Assembly: GCF_038502225.1 (NCBI RefSeq)
Contig: NC_091341.1
Span: forward strand, 5,769,052 to 5,833,051
DNA from: Cherax quadricarinatus
Lineage: Eukaryota > Arthropoda > Malacostraca > Decapoda > Parastacidae
Direction: 5' to 3'
Length of the DNA stretch: 64,000 nt
The position numbers and the translations under genes were made by a program. The notes beneath the pieces were generated by a model. The model did no database searches. It was not told the DNA's origin and saw only the letters and a program-made list of their open reading frames with translations. Below are positions 48,401-61,400 of the stretch, one piece after another. Position 1 is the first letter of the stretch, and every line of letters begins with the position of its first letter.

Positions 48401-50875
48401 AACAGGAAAATCAAGAGACACCACACATTGATTTTATGTTTGAGACCAGTGTGATGTGAATACCATGAAGAGACTTTGGAGCACCAAGAGCATAATTCAC
48501 AGATCTGAGGAGGGATTAAGGTGATTTGGCATGAAAAGTAAATAACGCTCAGTGTTTTACACAAATGAGTTGGATTATCAAACAAGATTGAGGAATTGAT
48601 AAAACGAATAGAAGTAACCCTGGACAACACAGCTATCAAAGACAAAGATGTATGAAATGAAAATAGATGCCATATTTCCAGGCAGAATATCAAGTAATAA
48701 GAAAAAGACAGGAATGCGGGAGATGGAGGAGTGGTACTACTAATTAGAAATCAGTGTGGTTTTGATGAAGTGAGAAGAATAAACACATACAAGGCAAGCG
48801 ATTACAGAGTATTCACAATCAAGGTTGTGGATCCCAAAGTGGAAGCTACAGTGATTTACTCGCCAGCAAGCAGATGGAGACCGACAAAGTAATGTGAAGA
48901 CAACAAAACAAGGATTGATACCATTGCATAAGCAGCAAGGAAAGCTCAGAGGGCCAAAGTACATATACTTATCATAGATGATTTCAGTCACATGGAAACT
49001 GATATGGAGAATTGGGACCCATTATGGCCAAGGAGACTGGAAACATGGAGGGCTTAAATGCTGACTATGTCAGCATGTGAAGGATATGAGAAGAGAAAGA
49101 AAAAGGAGGAGATACGCCAACAAAATTGGATCTAGTAGTTACTGCAAGTACATCTGATATAGATGAAATAGAATAAGAGAGACCCCTAGGTGCTAGCTAC
49201 CGTACAGAACCGACCTCCGAAAATCTTGTGGATCTAAACGTTGAGGAAACAATGGCAAGTTGAGGGCATGATAAATCAGATTTTAGAAGAGGGAACTTTG
49301 AAATGATTAGAAATTTCCTGAATGGAGTGGTGTGGAAAAGGAAACAGGATAGAAAGTCAATTAACAAAATCAGGGAGGTTCTACTTAAGCTGTAAAATGC
49401 AGGGTGGCAAGAAAAACTTCATACGCAAAAGGGGAAATTGCCAAACGTACAGAGCGTAAAAAAACGACACACAATAGTATGAGAAAAATACAGAAAATGA
49501 CGGACAGATGACAAGAGAGAATAAATCAGAAAATCCAGAAACAAACATCCAAGGGTGAGGAGACAGTCTGAGCGACAGTAGCCAACCCTGATCTTAAACT
49601 ATGTCACAGCAATATCAGAAGAAATATCACAATAAAGGGCCTGGATATTTGACCGTAAAATGAAGACGTGCTCGTGAAAACCGACAAGATTGTGATACGT
49701 TGAACAAACAAATTAAAGAGGTCTTCTCAGTGGAAACCCCGGCAATACGAGAGAGGCAGGAGAAAAGGATACACCGGCAGGTATTGGTCACCAAGTATAC
49801 AACAGGGAAAGAGAGGAAAACTTTTGAATGAGCCCGGCACGTCAAAGACAATGATACATGACAAGGTGTCACCATGGATTCTGTGAGTGGGAGCAGAACC
49901 ACTATCTGAACCACTAATTATCTACAACCGGTCAATGGACACGGATACTTGCCAGAGGTCAGAAAAACAGTGAACGTAATCCTTGTATTTAAGAAAATAG
50001 ACGGAGAAAGCACTGAATTTCAGATCAGTATTACTGACATACCATGCACGGGTTAAAGGATGGCAAATCTTGTCTTACCAACTTGCTGGAGTTCAATAAG
50101 GAGAGGGGATGGGTGGGTTGCACTTTCTTGGACTACAAGAAGATATTAATACTGTACTTCACAAGAGACTGAGGCAAAAACTTGAGGTGTACAGAGTAAC
50201 GAAAGGGAACGTAATATGGTGGCTTAAAGAGTACTTCTGAGGAAAGAAACAGACTGATTATAAGAGAAGAGATTTCGCAATGGGGATATCAATACCAATA
50301 AACTAAAGGTTATGAAAATTGACGAAGGGCCAGAAGACCAGACAAGGAGTAGAGAGTCGGGGGACAGAGGTTACAAAACTCATTCAAAGAGAAGAATGTT
50401 CAGGTGAGCACAGTGTCAGGCTTACCACCGGAGGCACTAATCATCCGAATAACCTCTGCAGGCAATAATCGTTTGGCAAATCCATGAGCAGCCTTCTGGA
50501 ATGTCAACCAAAATTCATCCAAGCCCCTTTATACATCATATGCCTATCCCATCTTAAGAGTATACAGTACCGGCATATAATGCACCTGAAAAAGCGTGTT
50601 AAGAAACTAAAAAAAATGTACAAGTACGCAACGAGACTAGTTCCCGAGGTAACGGGCATAAGCAATGAGAAGCTAACGGAATTTATCCTTAAGATATTGG
50701 AGAACAGAAGAACTAGGGAAGACATGATAATGATATAGAAAAGACCCTTAAAGAGGTGGTACTCAGGGACACAGTTTAAAGTAAATAATGGAGATGATTC
50801 ACGAGGATATCAGGGTGAGCAGTAAGTGGTGGAGGTAATCTCTACCACTCCTCTTCTAAGAAGGGATAGATGTAG
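48401..50875 (+). pseudogene. Alpha LINE copy 6 ORF2 relic
   Basis: Endonuclease remnants lie near 48720-49000 (GAGTGGTACTACTAATTAG corresponds to GVVLLI, and IIDDFSHMETD to the GDFN region). The RT linker is at 49720-49790 (KEVFSVETPAIRERQEKRIH). VILVFKKIDGEST is near 49977. GWVALSWTTRR, frameshifted, covers motif A near 50110. KYATRLVPEVTGISNEKL and ILENRRTREDMIMI are at 50610-50737. Motif C is lost. It is the most decayed of the identifiable alpha copies and almost full length. No AC repeat remains at its 3' end until 51013. Confidence 0.7.
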
Positions 50876-51012
50876 GGTCCATTTATTGTTTTAAGTGTAG
50901 GTACGACAGATACTAGGAGGCAAAGAGAAAATAAGTTCGGCAAGCGGCAAGCTGAGAGACGAAGCCTAGCTCTAAGACCCCCCCCCCCACCTTAGTAACC
51001 ACATGTGATTAA

Positions 51013-51169
<157 letters not shown>

Positions 51170-51605
51170 TCGTGCCGAATAGGCAGAACTTGCGATCTTG
51201 GCTTAAATAACAACGCTCATCTTGCCATATAGAACAAGTGAAAATTTGTGTATGCAATTATTATTATTATAATCAAAAAAGAAGCGCTAAGCCTGTGTAT
51301 GCAATAATTTCGCCAAAATCATTCTGAACCTAACGAAAAAAATATATTTCAATGTGTTTGTTTAGTATTAAATTATTGTAAACAAATCTAAAATATATTT
51401 AGTTGGGTTAGGCTAAAATAAATTGCGCTTGTTATAATAAGGTTAGGTAAGTTTTCTAAGATTCTTTTGGTGCAAAATTAAAATTTTTTTTTACATTAAC
51501 AATAATGAAAAAAAAAATATATCTTTAAACTTATAAGATAAAATTTTAGAAAATACTTAATTTAAAATGAGTTCTTGCTAATTGACCAGTTTTACGTATT
51601 CGGCA

Positions 51606-51608
<3 letters not shown>
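51170..51608 (-). mobile_element. MITE-like TIR element, copy 2 (with a short element inserted)
   Basis: The ends are TCGTGCCGAATA (51170-51181) and TATTCGGCACGA (51597-51608), a 12-bp perfect inverted terminal repeat. The interior is the reverse complement of copy 1 at 28744. It contains a 35-bp insertion with target duplication at 51247-51305. The right flank is (TA)n. Without that insertion and its duplicated target it would be about 390 bp. Confidence 0.82.
51247..51305 (-). mobile_element. (TTA)-tailed short element, 35 bp, with 12-bp target-site duplication
   Basis: TGTGTATGCAAT lies at 51247-51258 and 51294-51305. The insert TATTATTATTATAATCAAAA ... AGCGCTAAGCC is the same 3' end as at 39412. 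Confidence 0.87.

Positions 51609-51686
<78 letters not shown>
51609..51686 (+). repeat. (TA)n microsatellite
   Basis: About 38 TA units adjoining the TIR element. Confidence 0.97.
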
Positions 51687-51693
<7 letters not shown>

Positions 51694-52380
51694 GCAAACA
51701 ACCGCAGACAGGCGATGTTAAATATGCAAGACAAGCCATGGGGAGTGGAAATCTTTAGCTCAAGTACTTTCACACTTCTCAGTGCGTCATCAGGAGCTAT
51801 GCAATGTTGCAAGTCTGCAACTGAAGGGTGATTGGAAGTTTTCTCAGAATAGCGCAGAATGAGCCTGTCACCACTTTTCTCTCTTAGAATGTGGCCAGCG
51901 GTCAGAATCGCACCCACCACTGCCATACCCCATCCCCCCATATGGGGTAAGAGGGGTTAAGAAGTTAAGAATTATGAAATTAGAAGATATTACCGTCCGC
52001 CCCAAGCTTTTTCTAACCGTTCAGAACAGGTCCTGTGACTTGAGAAAATACGTTTCTCAGTGGATATTATAAATATGGATTGCTATTATTCTCTGTAACC
52101 TATTTAATTAATAAAAGAAGTTAAATGGAAGTGCTCTTTGTCCGTTTAAATGTCCTGTTTCCGAATGTTTTCAGAGGTCATGAGACGTATCCTTTATATT
52201 GTCTGCTATTCTTTTCAGTATCGATTATTATGCCTTACTTGGGATTCTTCTATAACATTCCAATAATATTTCTATGACCCAGATTTCTACTTCTAATATC
52301 CTTTAACCCACTACCTTTGTAATTAGGTAATCTTGTAAATGTGTGTTGCAATCTCAGCTAAACGCGTTATATAACCATAC
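51687..52380. other. Mostly unassigned; one hairpin-like motif
   Basis: On the minus strand, about 51812-51762, TCCTGATGACGCACTGAGAA is followed by GTGTGAAAGTAC. This resembles the CUGAUGA...GAAA hammerhead core with a 4-5-bp stem, but the junction is imperfect. The rest is unrecognised. Confidence 0.4.
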
Positions 52381-52410
52381 ATCAATTGGCGTAGCATGCT
52401 ACGCCAATTG

Positions 52411-52412
<2 letters not shown>
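52381..52412. repeat. Perfect 32-bp palindrome
   Basis: The half-site ATCAATTGGCGTAGCA is followed without spacer by its exact reverse complement, ending at the start of a (TG)n tract. Confidence 0.95.
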
Positions 52413-52489
<77 letters not shown>

Positions 52490-52528
52490 CTCACCTAGTT
52501 GAGGTTGCAGGGGTCGAGTCCAAGCTCC

Positions 52529-52578
<50 letters not shown>

Positions 52579-52615
52579 CATCTAGTTGAGGTTGCAGGGG
52601 TCGAGTCCAAGCTCC

Positions 52616-52671
<56 letters not shown>

Positions 52672-52789
52672 GGCGTGCGTGTGTGTGTGTGTGTGTGTGT
52701 GTCTGTGTGCGTGCGTGTGTGTGTGTGTGTGCGCGTGTGTGTGTGCGTGCGTGTGCGTGTGTGTGTATGCGTGTGTGCGTGCGTGTGTG

Positions 52790-52847
<58 letters not shown>

Positions 52848-52915
52848 CACCTAGTTGAGGTTGCAGGAGTCGAGTCCAAGCTCCTTTGTGTGTGTGTGTG
52901 TGTATGTGTGTGACA
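52413..52915 (-). repeat. (TG)n array with three embedded solo alpha LINE tails
   Basis: TG/GCGTG-type repeats are interrupted at about 52488-52531, 52574-52618 and 52844-52888. Each interruption is the last about 43 bp of the alpha LINE in minus orientation (ACTCACCTAGTTGAGGTTGC, then AGGGGTCGAGTCCAAGCTCC). In LINE sense each is preceded and followed by (AC)n. All three have the same 5' cut (AAAGGAGCTTGGAC), so they probably arose by amplification of one insertion. Confidence 0.9.
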
Positions 52916-52949
52916 TTCACATAAGCGGGCCAGTTCAGAAACTTATCAT

Positions 52950-54490
52950 AGTTTCAAAATAGCCAGAAATTAATATACAAATGAAATTAAATTTTTGTGA
53001 GGAAATATTAGATAAGAACAAGCTGGAATCAGACCTTTCATTCAGATATATAAAAAGGAAAGTAAATCATTGATTCAAAATACCAAGAATCACGGACGAC
53101 AACAAAATTACGGACGGTAGATACCAAATAGAAGGTTTCAAAATGTATTTGCCAAGGAAAATATTTTAAATGTAAGCAAATCTGAATCCCAGGCAGATAA
53201 CGGAGATGAAAGATTTAGGGATAATGCAATAATAAAAAAAATGCTGCTGGACGTTGACAAAAAAAAGAAAAAAAAAACCTTTAGAACCAGACGAAATTCC
53301 CTATTAGTATTGAAAAAATTTTGTAAAAGAACTGAGTTATCCATGTTGGAATTTTTATAGGATTTCACTGCATTAAGGTAAGCAGATAGACAAACGAAGA
53401 TCATACACTGTCAGTATTTTAAAAAGTTGATAGAGAAGATCCTAGTTGTTGGCCTAATTGTTGCAAAAATATTGGCCAAAACTATTAGAGAAAACTGCAT
53501 AAAATACATGAAGAGAAATCGACTACTAACTGGAAAAAATGATCCATTGCAGCAGTGACAAAATAAATAAATAAATAGAAAATAGATTAAAAGATTGTAT
53601 TTATTTTGATCATAAGAAATATTTTTATAAAATTCCTTACGAGAGATTAACATTGAAACTACATAACATAACGTAAAATATATGACAGCCTATTACAAGG
53701 GATAAGACACTTTCTGTTTAAGAAGGACAATCAGTGGTAAAATATCCTCTTAAGATGTCAACATTGTGGTGCCACAAGGTTCTCTATTTACACTATTAAT
53801 ATTATTATATGCAAATGAATCGCCACAAAGAATAATAAGCTATATGATTATGTTTGCAGATGAAAAAACTTTGTAAAACAATAAATGTGTGTTTAAATTT
53901 CGATTAGATGACTAGGATAAATTAAGTAAATGAAGCAACAAGTGAATGATTGATTTTAATGTGTATAAATGTAGGGTAATAGGAATGAAAGAAAGAAACT
54001 AGGCCGCGAAGAATGTCGATTGTGGGACAAAAATTTAAGTATGAGAGTGCGAGAGTGATTGCGATTTTGGGACTATTAAAAAATCACCCGTAGATCACAT
54101 AAAAAAAATGCGAGAAACTAATATGCTACGCCGGCAAAATGTGAAATAGCTTTTGAGTACAAAAATGGAGAAATGCTAAAAAAAAAAAAAAAAAAAATTG
54201 CCTTTACATAACTTATGCAAAAATTGGAATGTGCGGCTATGTGATGCTCACGCCTAAATAAAAATATGTAGATTAGAGCAATAAAAAAGGGATTATACCA
54301 GATGAAAAACAGTGTCGATGCCCGTGGTGGCTGAGACGAGGAAAAGAGGAAAAGGTTGTAACAGAAAATGGAAGAATAAATTTAGATATTAAAAGATTTT
54401 CAACAGGGTTGTACAGAAAGAAAAAAATGTCTGAAGTGGAAGAATATTTTCTTTTTGGAAAATAGTGTTGGAACAATGAAAAATAATGGA
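52950..54490 (+). pseudogene. Very old LINE relic (RT), AT-rich
   Basis: Only fragments remain. LEPDEIPY (compare GPDEIP) is near 53280-53305, then VLKKFCKRTELSMLEFL. IPYERLTLKLHN is at about 53631-53665 (compare the VPHERL after motif A). VVPQGSLFTLLILLYANE is near 53768-53820 with VPQGS as motif B. MFADEKTL at about 53847-53875 corresponds to FADDT. Many stops and A-run indels. It is CR1-like by eye, but the family is uncertain. Confidence 0.55.
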
Positions 54491-54837
54491 AGAGGTATTA
54501 AATGTTACTATCTGACGACGTACTATGTAAATACTGGACACTATATCTATAATACGTAGCTACGTAGCTAGAACTAGGCAGCTGTGCGCATGGAGAAGAA
54601 ACACTTTACGCTCAGTTCATATTTCCTCAAATAATTATATACAGGAATCCCCGGACAACGAACTAGTATCACGACCATCCTTACCATGCACTGTTTCTCA
54701 TATAGTTATGATAAATAATGAGACACCAGCTCAGTCTCGTACCAAAAACAGTAGACGTTTGCATCTGAACGTCTCCTCTTCTTCCTCGTTACCAGATGCA
54801 CTGCGTTCTGCTCTAATATTAAGTTAAAAATGCAGAA
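54491..54837. other. Unassigned spacer
   Basis: Nothing recognised. Confidence 0.4.
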
Positions 54838-55000
54838 AGCATAAAAAGGCACAATACCGTGACTGGAACAATACACAAATAACCCGCACATAGGAGAATG
54901 AAACTTGTGGCAACTTTTCGGTGTGACTTCAACCGTGTCCAGTTAATAGTACAAGTTGGACCGAAACGTCGTCATGTACGGGTTTTATGTGTATAGTCAA
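54838..55000. mobile_element. Penelope-associated terminal fragment
   Basis: AAAAAGGCACAATACCGTGA and AATACACAAATAACCCGCAC match 38395-38445. GGACCGAAACGTCGTC at 54958-54973 matches 38618-38633. The outer parts are inverted relative to each other (ACCCGCAC / GTACGGGTT), as at 38.4 kb. Confidence 0.6.
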
Positions 55001-55204
55001 AAATACGTTGTAATAGATTTAGGTAGCCTAACTTATGCTAAATTAACTTAACCTAATAAAAAAAACACGTTTTGGAGACAATTTGGAAAATTTTCAAAAA
55101 CTAATGATGAACAAAACGTCACAGTTAACGTTAGAAAAAACTACATAGCGTTTTCTCAGCAGATAACCAGGAGGTAGAGGGTTGGATGTTCAGTCATCCG
55201 GAGT

Positions 55205-55370
55205 CTCCACTTTACTCCCATGTATTTCAACGCACTCTCAGGGACGCCCATATACTCGCACATACTCTCATGTCTTTACATTGCTCCCATTTATTTTCAC
55301 TTAGTCCCGTGTATTCTCATGGGCTCCCATGTACTCGCATGAGCTCCCATGTACTCTCACGTGGTGCCAC
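55205..55370 (+). repeat. Diverged ~21-bp tandem repeat
   Basis: Units of the type CTCCCATGTACTCTCATGGG, clearest at 55300-55360. Confidence 0.7.
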
Positions 55371-55429
55371 ATAATTAAACAAAAACTGTCATTCGCTGCT
55401 GTAAGAGCCTGCACAACAAACTACAAAAT

Positions 55430-58400
55430 ATAGAGAGGCTGATGCTCATCTTGCAGAGGCTGGAAGTAGTGCTACAGAGAGGCTGGTGGCGGTGCTACAG
55501 AGAGGCTGGTGGGGGTGCTACAGAGAGGCTGGTGGCGGTGCTACAGAGAGGCTGGTGGGGGTGCTACAGAGAGGCTGGTGGCGGTGCTACAGAGAGGCTG
55601 GTGGGGGTGCTACAGAGAGGCTGGTGGGGGTGCTACAGAGAGGCTGGTGGGGGTGCTACAGAGAGGCTGGTGGGGGTGCTACAGAGAGGCTGGTGGCGGT
55701 GCTACAGAGAGGCTGGTGGCGGTGCTACAGAGAGGCTGGTGGGGGTGGTACAGAGAGGCTGGTGGCGGTGCTACAGAGAGGCAGGTGGGGGTGCTACAGA
55801 GAGGCTGGCGGAGGTGATACAGAGAGGCTGGTGGAGGTGCTACAGAGAGGCTGGTGGCGGTGCTACAGAGAGGCTGGTGGAGGTGCTACAGAGAGGCTGG
55901 TGGCGGTGCTACAGAGAGGCTGGTGGCGGTGCTACAGAGAGGCTGGTGGGGTGCTACAGAGCGGCGGGGGGGGGTGCTACAGAGAGGCTGGTGGGGGTGC
56001 TACAGAGAGGCTGGTGGAGGTGCTACAGAGAGGCTGGTGGAGGTGCTACAGAGAGGCTGGTGGCGGTGCTACAGAGAGGCTGGTGCTACAGAGAGGCTGG
56101 TGGCGGTGCTACAGAGAGGCTGGTGGGGGTGCTACAGAGAGGCTGGTGGGGGTGGTACAGAGAGGCTGGTGGGGGTGCTACAGAGAGGCTGGTGGCGGTG
56201 CTACAGAGAGGCTGGTGGGTGGTACAGAGGCTGGTGGCGGTACTACAGAGAGGCAGTGGCGGTGCTACAGAGAGGCTGGTGGGGTGTGCTACAGAGAGGC
56301 TGGTGGCGGTGCTACAGACTGGTGGGGCTGCTACAGAGAGCAGGTGGGGGTGCTACAGAGAGGCTGGTGGCGGTGCTACAGAGAGGCTGGTGGGGGTGCT
56401 ACAGAGTGGCTGGTGGGGGTGCTACATAGAGGCTGGTGTGCTACAGAGGGGTGGCGGTGCTACAGAGAGGCTTGTGGCGGTGCTACAGAGAGTCTGGTGG
56501 GGGTGGCTACAGAGAGGCTGGTGGGGGTGCTACAGAGAGGCTGGCTGTGCTACAGAGAGGCTGGTGGCGGTGCTACAGAGAGGCTTGTGGCGGTGCTACA
56601 GAGAGGCTGGTGGCGGTGCTACAGAGAGGCTGGCTGGTGGCGGTGCTACAGAGAGTGCTACAGAGGCTGGTGGGGTGGTACAGAGAGGCTGGTGGGGGTG
56701 CTACAGAGAGGCTGGTGGGGGTGCTACAGAGAGGCTGGTGGCGGTGCTACAGAGAGGCTGGTGGGGGTGCTACAGAGAGGCTGGTGGGGGTGCTACAGAG
56801 AGGCTGGTGGGGGTGCTACAGAGAGGCTGGTGGGGGTGCTACAGAGAGGCTGGTGGCGGTGCTACAGAGAGGCTGGTGGCGGTGCTACAGAGAGGCTGGT
56901 GGGGGTGCTACAGAGAGGCTGGTGGGGGTGGTACAGAGAGGCTGGTGGGGGTGGTACAGAGAGGCTGGTGGCGGTGCTACAGAGAGGCTGGTGGGGGTGC
57001 TACAGAGAGGCTGGCGGAGGTGCTACAGAGAGGCTGGTGGCGGTGCTACAGAGAGGCTGGTCGCGGTGCTACAGAGAGGCTGGTGGCGGTGCTACAGAGA
57101 GGCTGGTGGCGGTGCTACAGAGAGGCTGGTGGGGGTGCTACAGAGAGGCTGGTGGGGGTGCTACAGAGAGGCTGGTGGCGGTGGTACAGAGAGGCTGGTG
57201 GGGGTGGTACAGAGAGGCTGGTGGCGGTGCTACAGAGAGGCTGGTGGCGGTGCTACAGAGAGGCTGGTGGCGGTGCTACAGAGTGGCTGGTGGCGGTGCT
57301 ACAGAGAGGCTGGTGGCGGTGCTACAGAGACGGTGCTACAGAGAGGCTGGTGGCGGTGCTACAGAGAGGCTGGTGGCGGTGCTACAGAGAGGCTGGTGGC
57401 GGTGCTACAGAGAGGCTGGTGGCGGTGCTACAGAGAGGCTGGTGGCGGTGCTACAGAGAGGCTGGTGGCGGTGCTACAGAGAGGCTGGTGGCGGTGCTAC
57501 AGAGAGGCTGGTGGCGGTGCTACAGAGAGGCTGGTGGGGGTGCTACAGAGAGGCTGGTGATAATGTTGCAGAGAGGCTGGTAGTAGTGCTACAGAGAATT
57601 TTGTGGCGGTGGTACAGAAAGGCTGGTGGGGGCGCTATAGAAAGGCTGAGGGGGTGCTACAGAGAGGCTAGTGGCTTTGCTACACAGAGGCTGGCGGCGG
57701 TGCTACAGAGAGGCTGGTGGCGGTGCTACAGAGAGGCTGGTGGCGGTACTACAGAGGCTGATGGCGGTACTACAGAGGCTGATGGCGGTACTACAGAGGC
57801 TGATGGCGGTACTACAGAGGCTGATGGCGGTACTACATAGAGGCTAGTGGCAATGCTACAGAAAGGCTGGTGGGGGTGCTATAGAGGTCCTGGTGGCGTT
57901 GCTACAGAGGCTGGTGGCGGTATTACAGAGAGGCTAGTGGTGGTGCTACGGAGAGGCTAGTGGTGGTGCTACAGAGAGGCTGGTGACAATGCTCTAGAAA
58001 GGCTGGTGGGGGTGCTACAGAGAGGCTGGTGGCAATGTTACAGAAAGGCTGTTGGGGTGCTACACAGAGACTGGTGGCGGTGGTACAGAGAGGCTGGTGG
58101 GGGTGCTACAGAGAGGCTGGTGGTAATGTTGCAGAGATGCTGGTAGTAGTGCTACAGAGAATTTTGTGGCGGTGGTAGAGAAAGACTAGTGGGGGTGCTA
58201 CAGAAAGGCTGAGGGGGTGCTACAGAGAGGATGGTGGCGGAGCTACAGAGAGGCTAGTGGCTTTGCTACACAGAGGCTGGTGGCGGTGCTACGGAGACGC
58301 TAGTGGTGGTGCTACAGAGAGGCTGGTGACAATGCCAGAGAAAGGCTGGTGCGGGTGCTACAGAGAGGCTAGTGGCGGTGCTACAGAGAGGCTGGTGGGG

Positions 58401-61400
58401 GTGCTACAGAGAGGCTGGTGGCGGTGCTACAGAGAGGTTGGTAGGGGTGCTACAGAGAGGCTGGTGGGGGTTCTACAGAGAGGCTGGCGGCGGTACTACG
58501 GAGAGGCTAGTGGCGGTGGTACAGAGAGGCTGGTGGCAATGTTACAGAAAGGCTGGTGGGGGTGCTACAGAGAGGCAGGTGGCGGTGGTACAGAGAGGCT
58601 GGTAGGGGTGCTACAGAGCGGCTGGTGGGGTGCTACAGAAAGGCTTGTGGGGGTTCTACACAGAGGCTGGAGGCGGTGCTACAGAGGCTGGTGGCGGTAC
58701 TACAGAGAGGCTAGTGGCGGTGGTACAGAGAGGCTGGTGGCGGTGCTACAGAGGAGCTGGTGACAGTGCTGGAGCGAGGCTGGTGGCGGTGCTACAGAGA
58801 GACTGGTGGGGCTGCTACAGAGAGACAGGTGGGGGTGCTACAGAGAGGCTGGTGGTGGTGGTACAGAGAGGCTGGTGGCGGTGCTACAGAGAGACTGGTG
58901 GGGCTGCTACAGAGAGACAGGTGGGGGTGCTACAGAGAGGCTGGTGGTGGTGGTACAGAGAGGCTGGTGGCGGTGGTACAGAGAGGCTGATGTGGGTACT
59001 AGAGAGAGGCTGGTGGCGGTGGTACAGAGAGGCTTGTGGGGGTGCTACAGAGAGGCTGAGGGTGCTAAAGAGAGGCTGGGGGGTGTTACAGAGATTCTGA
59101 CGGCAGTGCTACAGAGAGGCTGGTGGCGGTGCTACAGAGGTTAGTTGCGGTACTACAGAGAGGCTGGTTGCGGTGCTACAGAGAGGCTGGTGGCGGTGCT
59201 ACAGAGGCTGGTGGCGGTGCTACAGAGAGGCTGGTGGCAGTGCTACAAAGAGGCTGCTGGCGGTGCTACAGAGAGGCTGGTGGCGGTGCTATAGAGAGGC
59301 TGGTGGCGGTGCTACAGAGAGGTTGGTGGCAGTGCTACAGAGAGGCTGGTGGGGGTGCTACAGAGAGGCTGGTGGCAGTGCTACAGAGAGGCTGGTGGCA
59401 GTGCTACAGAGGCGCTGGTGGCGGTGCTACAGAGAGGCTGGTGGCGGTGCTACAGAGAGCCTGGTGGAGGTGCTACAGAGAGGCTGGTGGCGGTGCTACA
59501 GAGAGGCTGGTGGCAGTGCTACAGAGTGACTGGTGGCAGTGCTACAGAGAGGCTGGTGGCAGTGCTACAGAGAGACTGGTGGCGGTGCTACAGAGACTGG
59601 TGGCGGTGCTACAGAGAGACTGGTGGCGGTGCTACAGAGAGGCTGGTGGCAGTGCTACAGAGAGGCTGGTGGCGGTGCTACAGAGAGACTGGTGGCGGTG
59701 CTACAGAGATACTGGTGGCGTTGCTACAGAGAGACTGGTGGCAGTGCTACAGAGAGGCTGGTGGCTACAGAGAGTGTGCTACAGAGAGGCTGGTGGCGGT
59801 GCTACAGAGAGGCTGGTGGGGGTGGTACAGAGAGGCTGGTGGCGGTGCTACAGAGAGGCTGGTGGCGGTGCTAAAGAGAGGCTGGTGGGGGTGCTACAGA
59901 GAGGCTGGTGGGGGTGGTACAGAGAGGCTGGTGGGGGTGGTACAGAGAGGCTGGTGGGGGTGGTACAGAGAGGCTGGTGGCGGTGCTACAGAGAGGCTGG
60001 TGGGGGTGCTACAGAGAGGCTGGTGGCGGTGCTACAGAGAGGCTGGTGGCGGTGCTACAGAGAGGCTGGTGGCGGTGCTACAGAGAGGCTGGTGGCGGTG
60101 CTACAGAGAGGCTGGTGGCGGTGCTACAGAGAGGCTGGTGGCGGTGCTACAGAGTGACTGGTGGCAGTGCAACAGAGAGGCTCGTGGCAGTGCTACAGAG
60201 TGACTGGTGGCAGTGCTACAGAGAGGCTGGTGGCAGTGCTACAGAGTGACTGGTGGCGGTGCTACAGAGAGGCTGATGGCGGTGCTACAGAGAGGCTGGT
60301 GGCAGTGCTACAGAGAGGCTGGTGGCGGTGCTACAGAGAGGCTGGTGGCAGTGCTACAGAGGCGCTGGTGGCGGTGCTACAGAGAGGCTGGTGGCGGTGC
60401 TACAGAGAGACTGTTGGCGGTGCTACAGAAATACTGGTAGTGTTGCTACAGAGAGACTGGTGGCGGTACTACAGAGGCTGGTGGCAGTGCTACAGAGAGG
60501 CTGGTGGCAGTGCTACAGAGAGGCTGGTGGCAGTGCTACAGAGAGGCTGGTGGCAGTGCTACAGAGAGGCTGGTGGCGGTGCTACAGAGAGGCTGGTGGC
60601 GGTGCTACAGAGAGGCTGGTGGCGGTGCTACAGAGAGGCTGGTGGCGGTGCTACAGAGAGGCTGGTGGCAGTGCTACAGAGAGGCTGGTGGCGGTGCTAC
60701 AGAGAGGCTGGTGGCGGTGCTACAGAGAGGCTGGTGGCGGTGCTACAGAGAGGCTGGTGGCGGTGCTACAGAGAGGCTGGTGGCGGTGCTACAGAGAGGC
60801 TGGTGGGGGTGCTACAGAGAGGCTACAGAGAGGCTGTGGGGGTGCTACAGAGAGGCTGGTGGTAGTGCTACAAAGAGGCTGGTGGCGGTGCTACAGAGAG
60901 GCTGGTGGCGGTGCTGGTGGGGGTGCTACAGAGAGGCTGGTGGCGGTGCTACAGAGAGGCTAGTGGCTTTGCTACACAGAGGCTGGCGGCGGTGCTACAG
61001 AGAGGCTGGTGGCGGTGCTACAGAGAGGCTAGTGGCTTTGCTACACAGAGGCTGGCGGCGGTGCTACAGAGAGGCTGGTGGCGGTACTACAGAGGCTGAT
61101 GGCGGTACTACAGAGGCTGATGGCGGTACTACATAGAGGCTAGTGGCAATGCTACAGAAAGGCTGGTGGGGGTGCTATAGTGGTGCTGGTGGCGTTGCTA
61201 CAGAGGCTGGTGGCGGTATTACAGAGAGGCTAGTGGTGGTGCTACAGAGAGGCTAGTGGTGGTGCTACAGAGAGGCTGGTGGTGGTGCTACAGAGAGGCT
61301 GGTGACAATGCTAGAGAAAGGCTGTTGGGGTGCTACAGAGAGGCTAGTGGTGGTGCTACAGAGAGGCTGGTGGAAGTGCTACAGAGAGGCTGGTGGTAAT

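Noticed and set aside
51762..51812. Canonical hammerhead ribozyme on the minus strand
   Set aside because: CTGATGA and a 4-5-bp stem are present, but the GAAA junction is displaced relative to the consensus and no second copy is available for comparison; noted only as a weak resemblance.
52396..52920. Cys/Val- or His/Thr-rich frames on both strands
   Set aside because: Dinucleotide repeat translation (TGTGTG / CACACA), as also at 37825-38232, 43697-44023 and 51009-51257.
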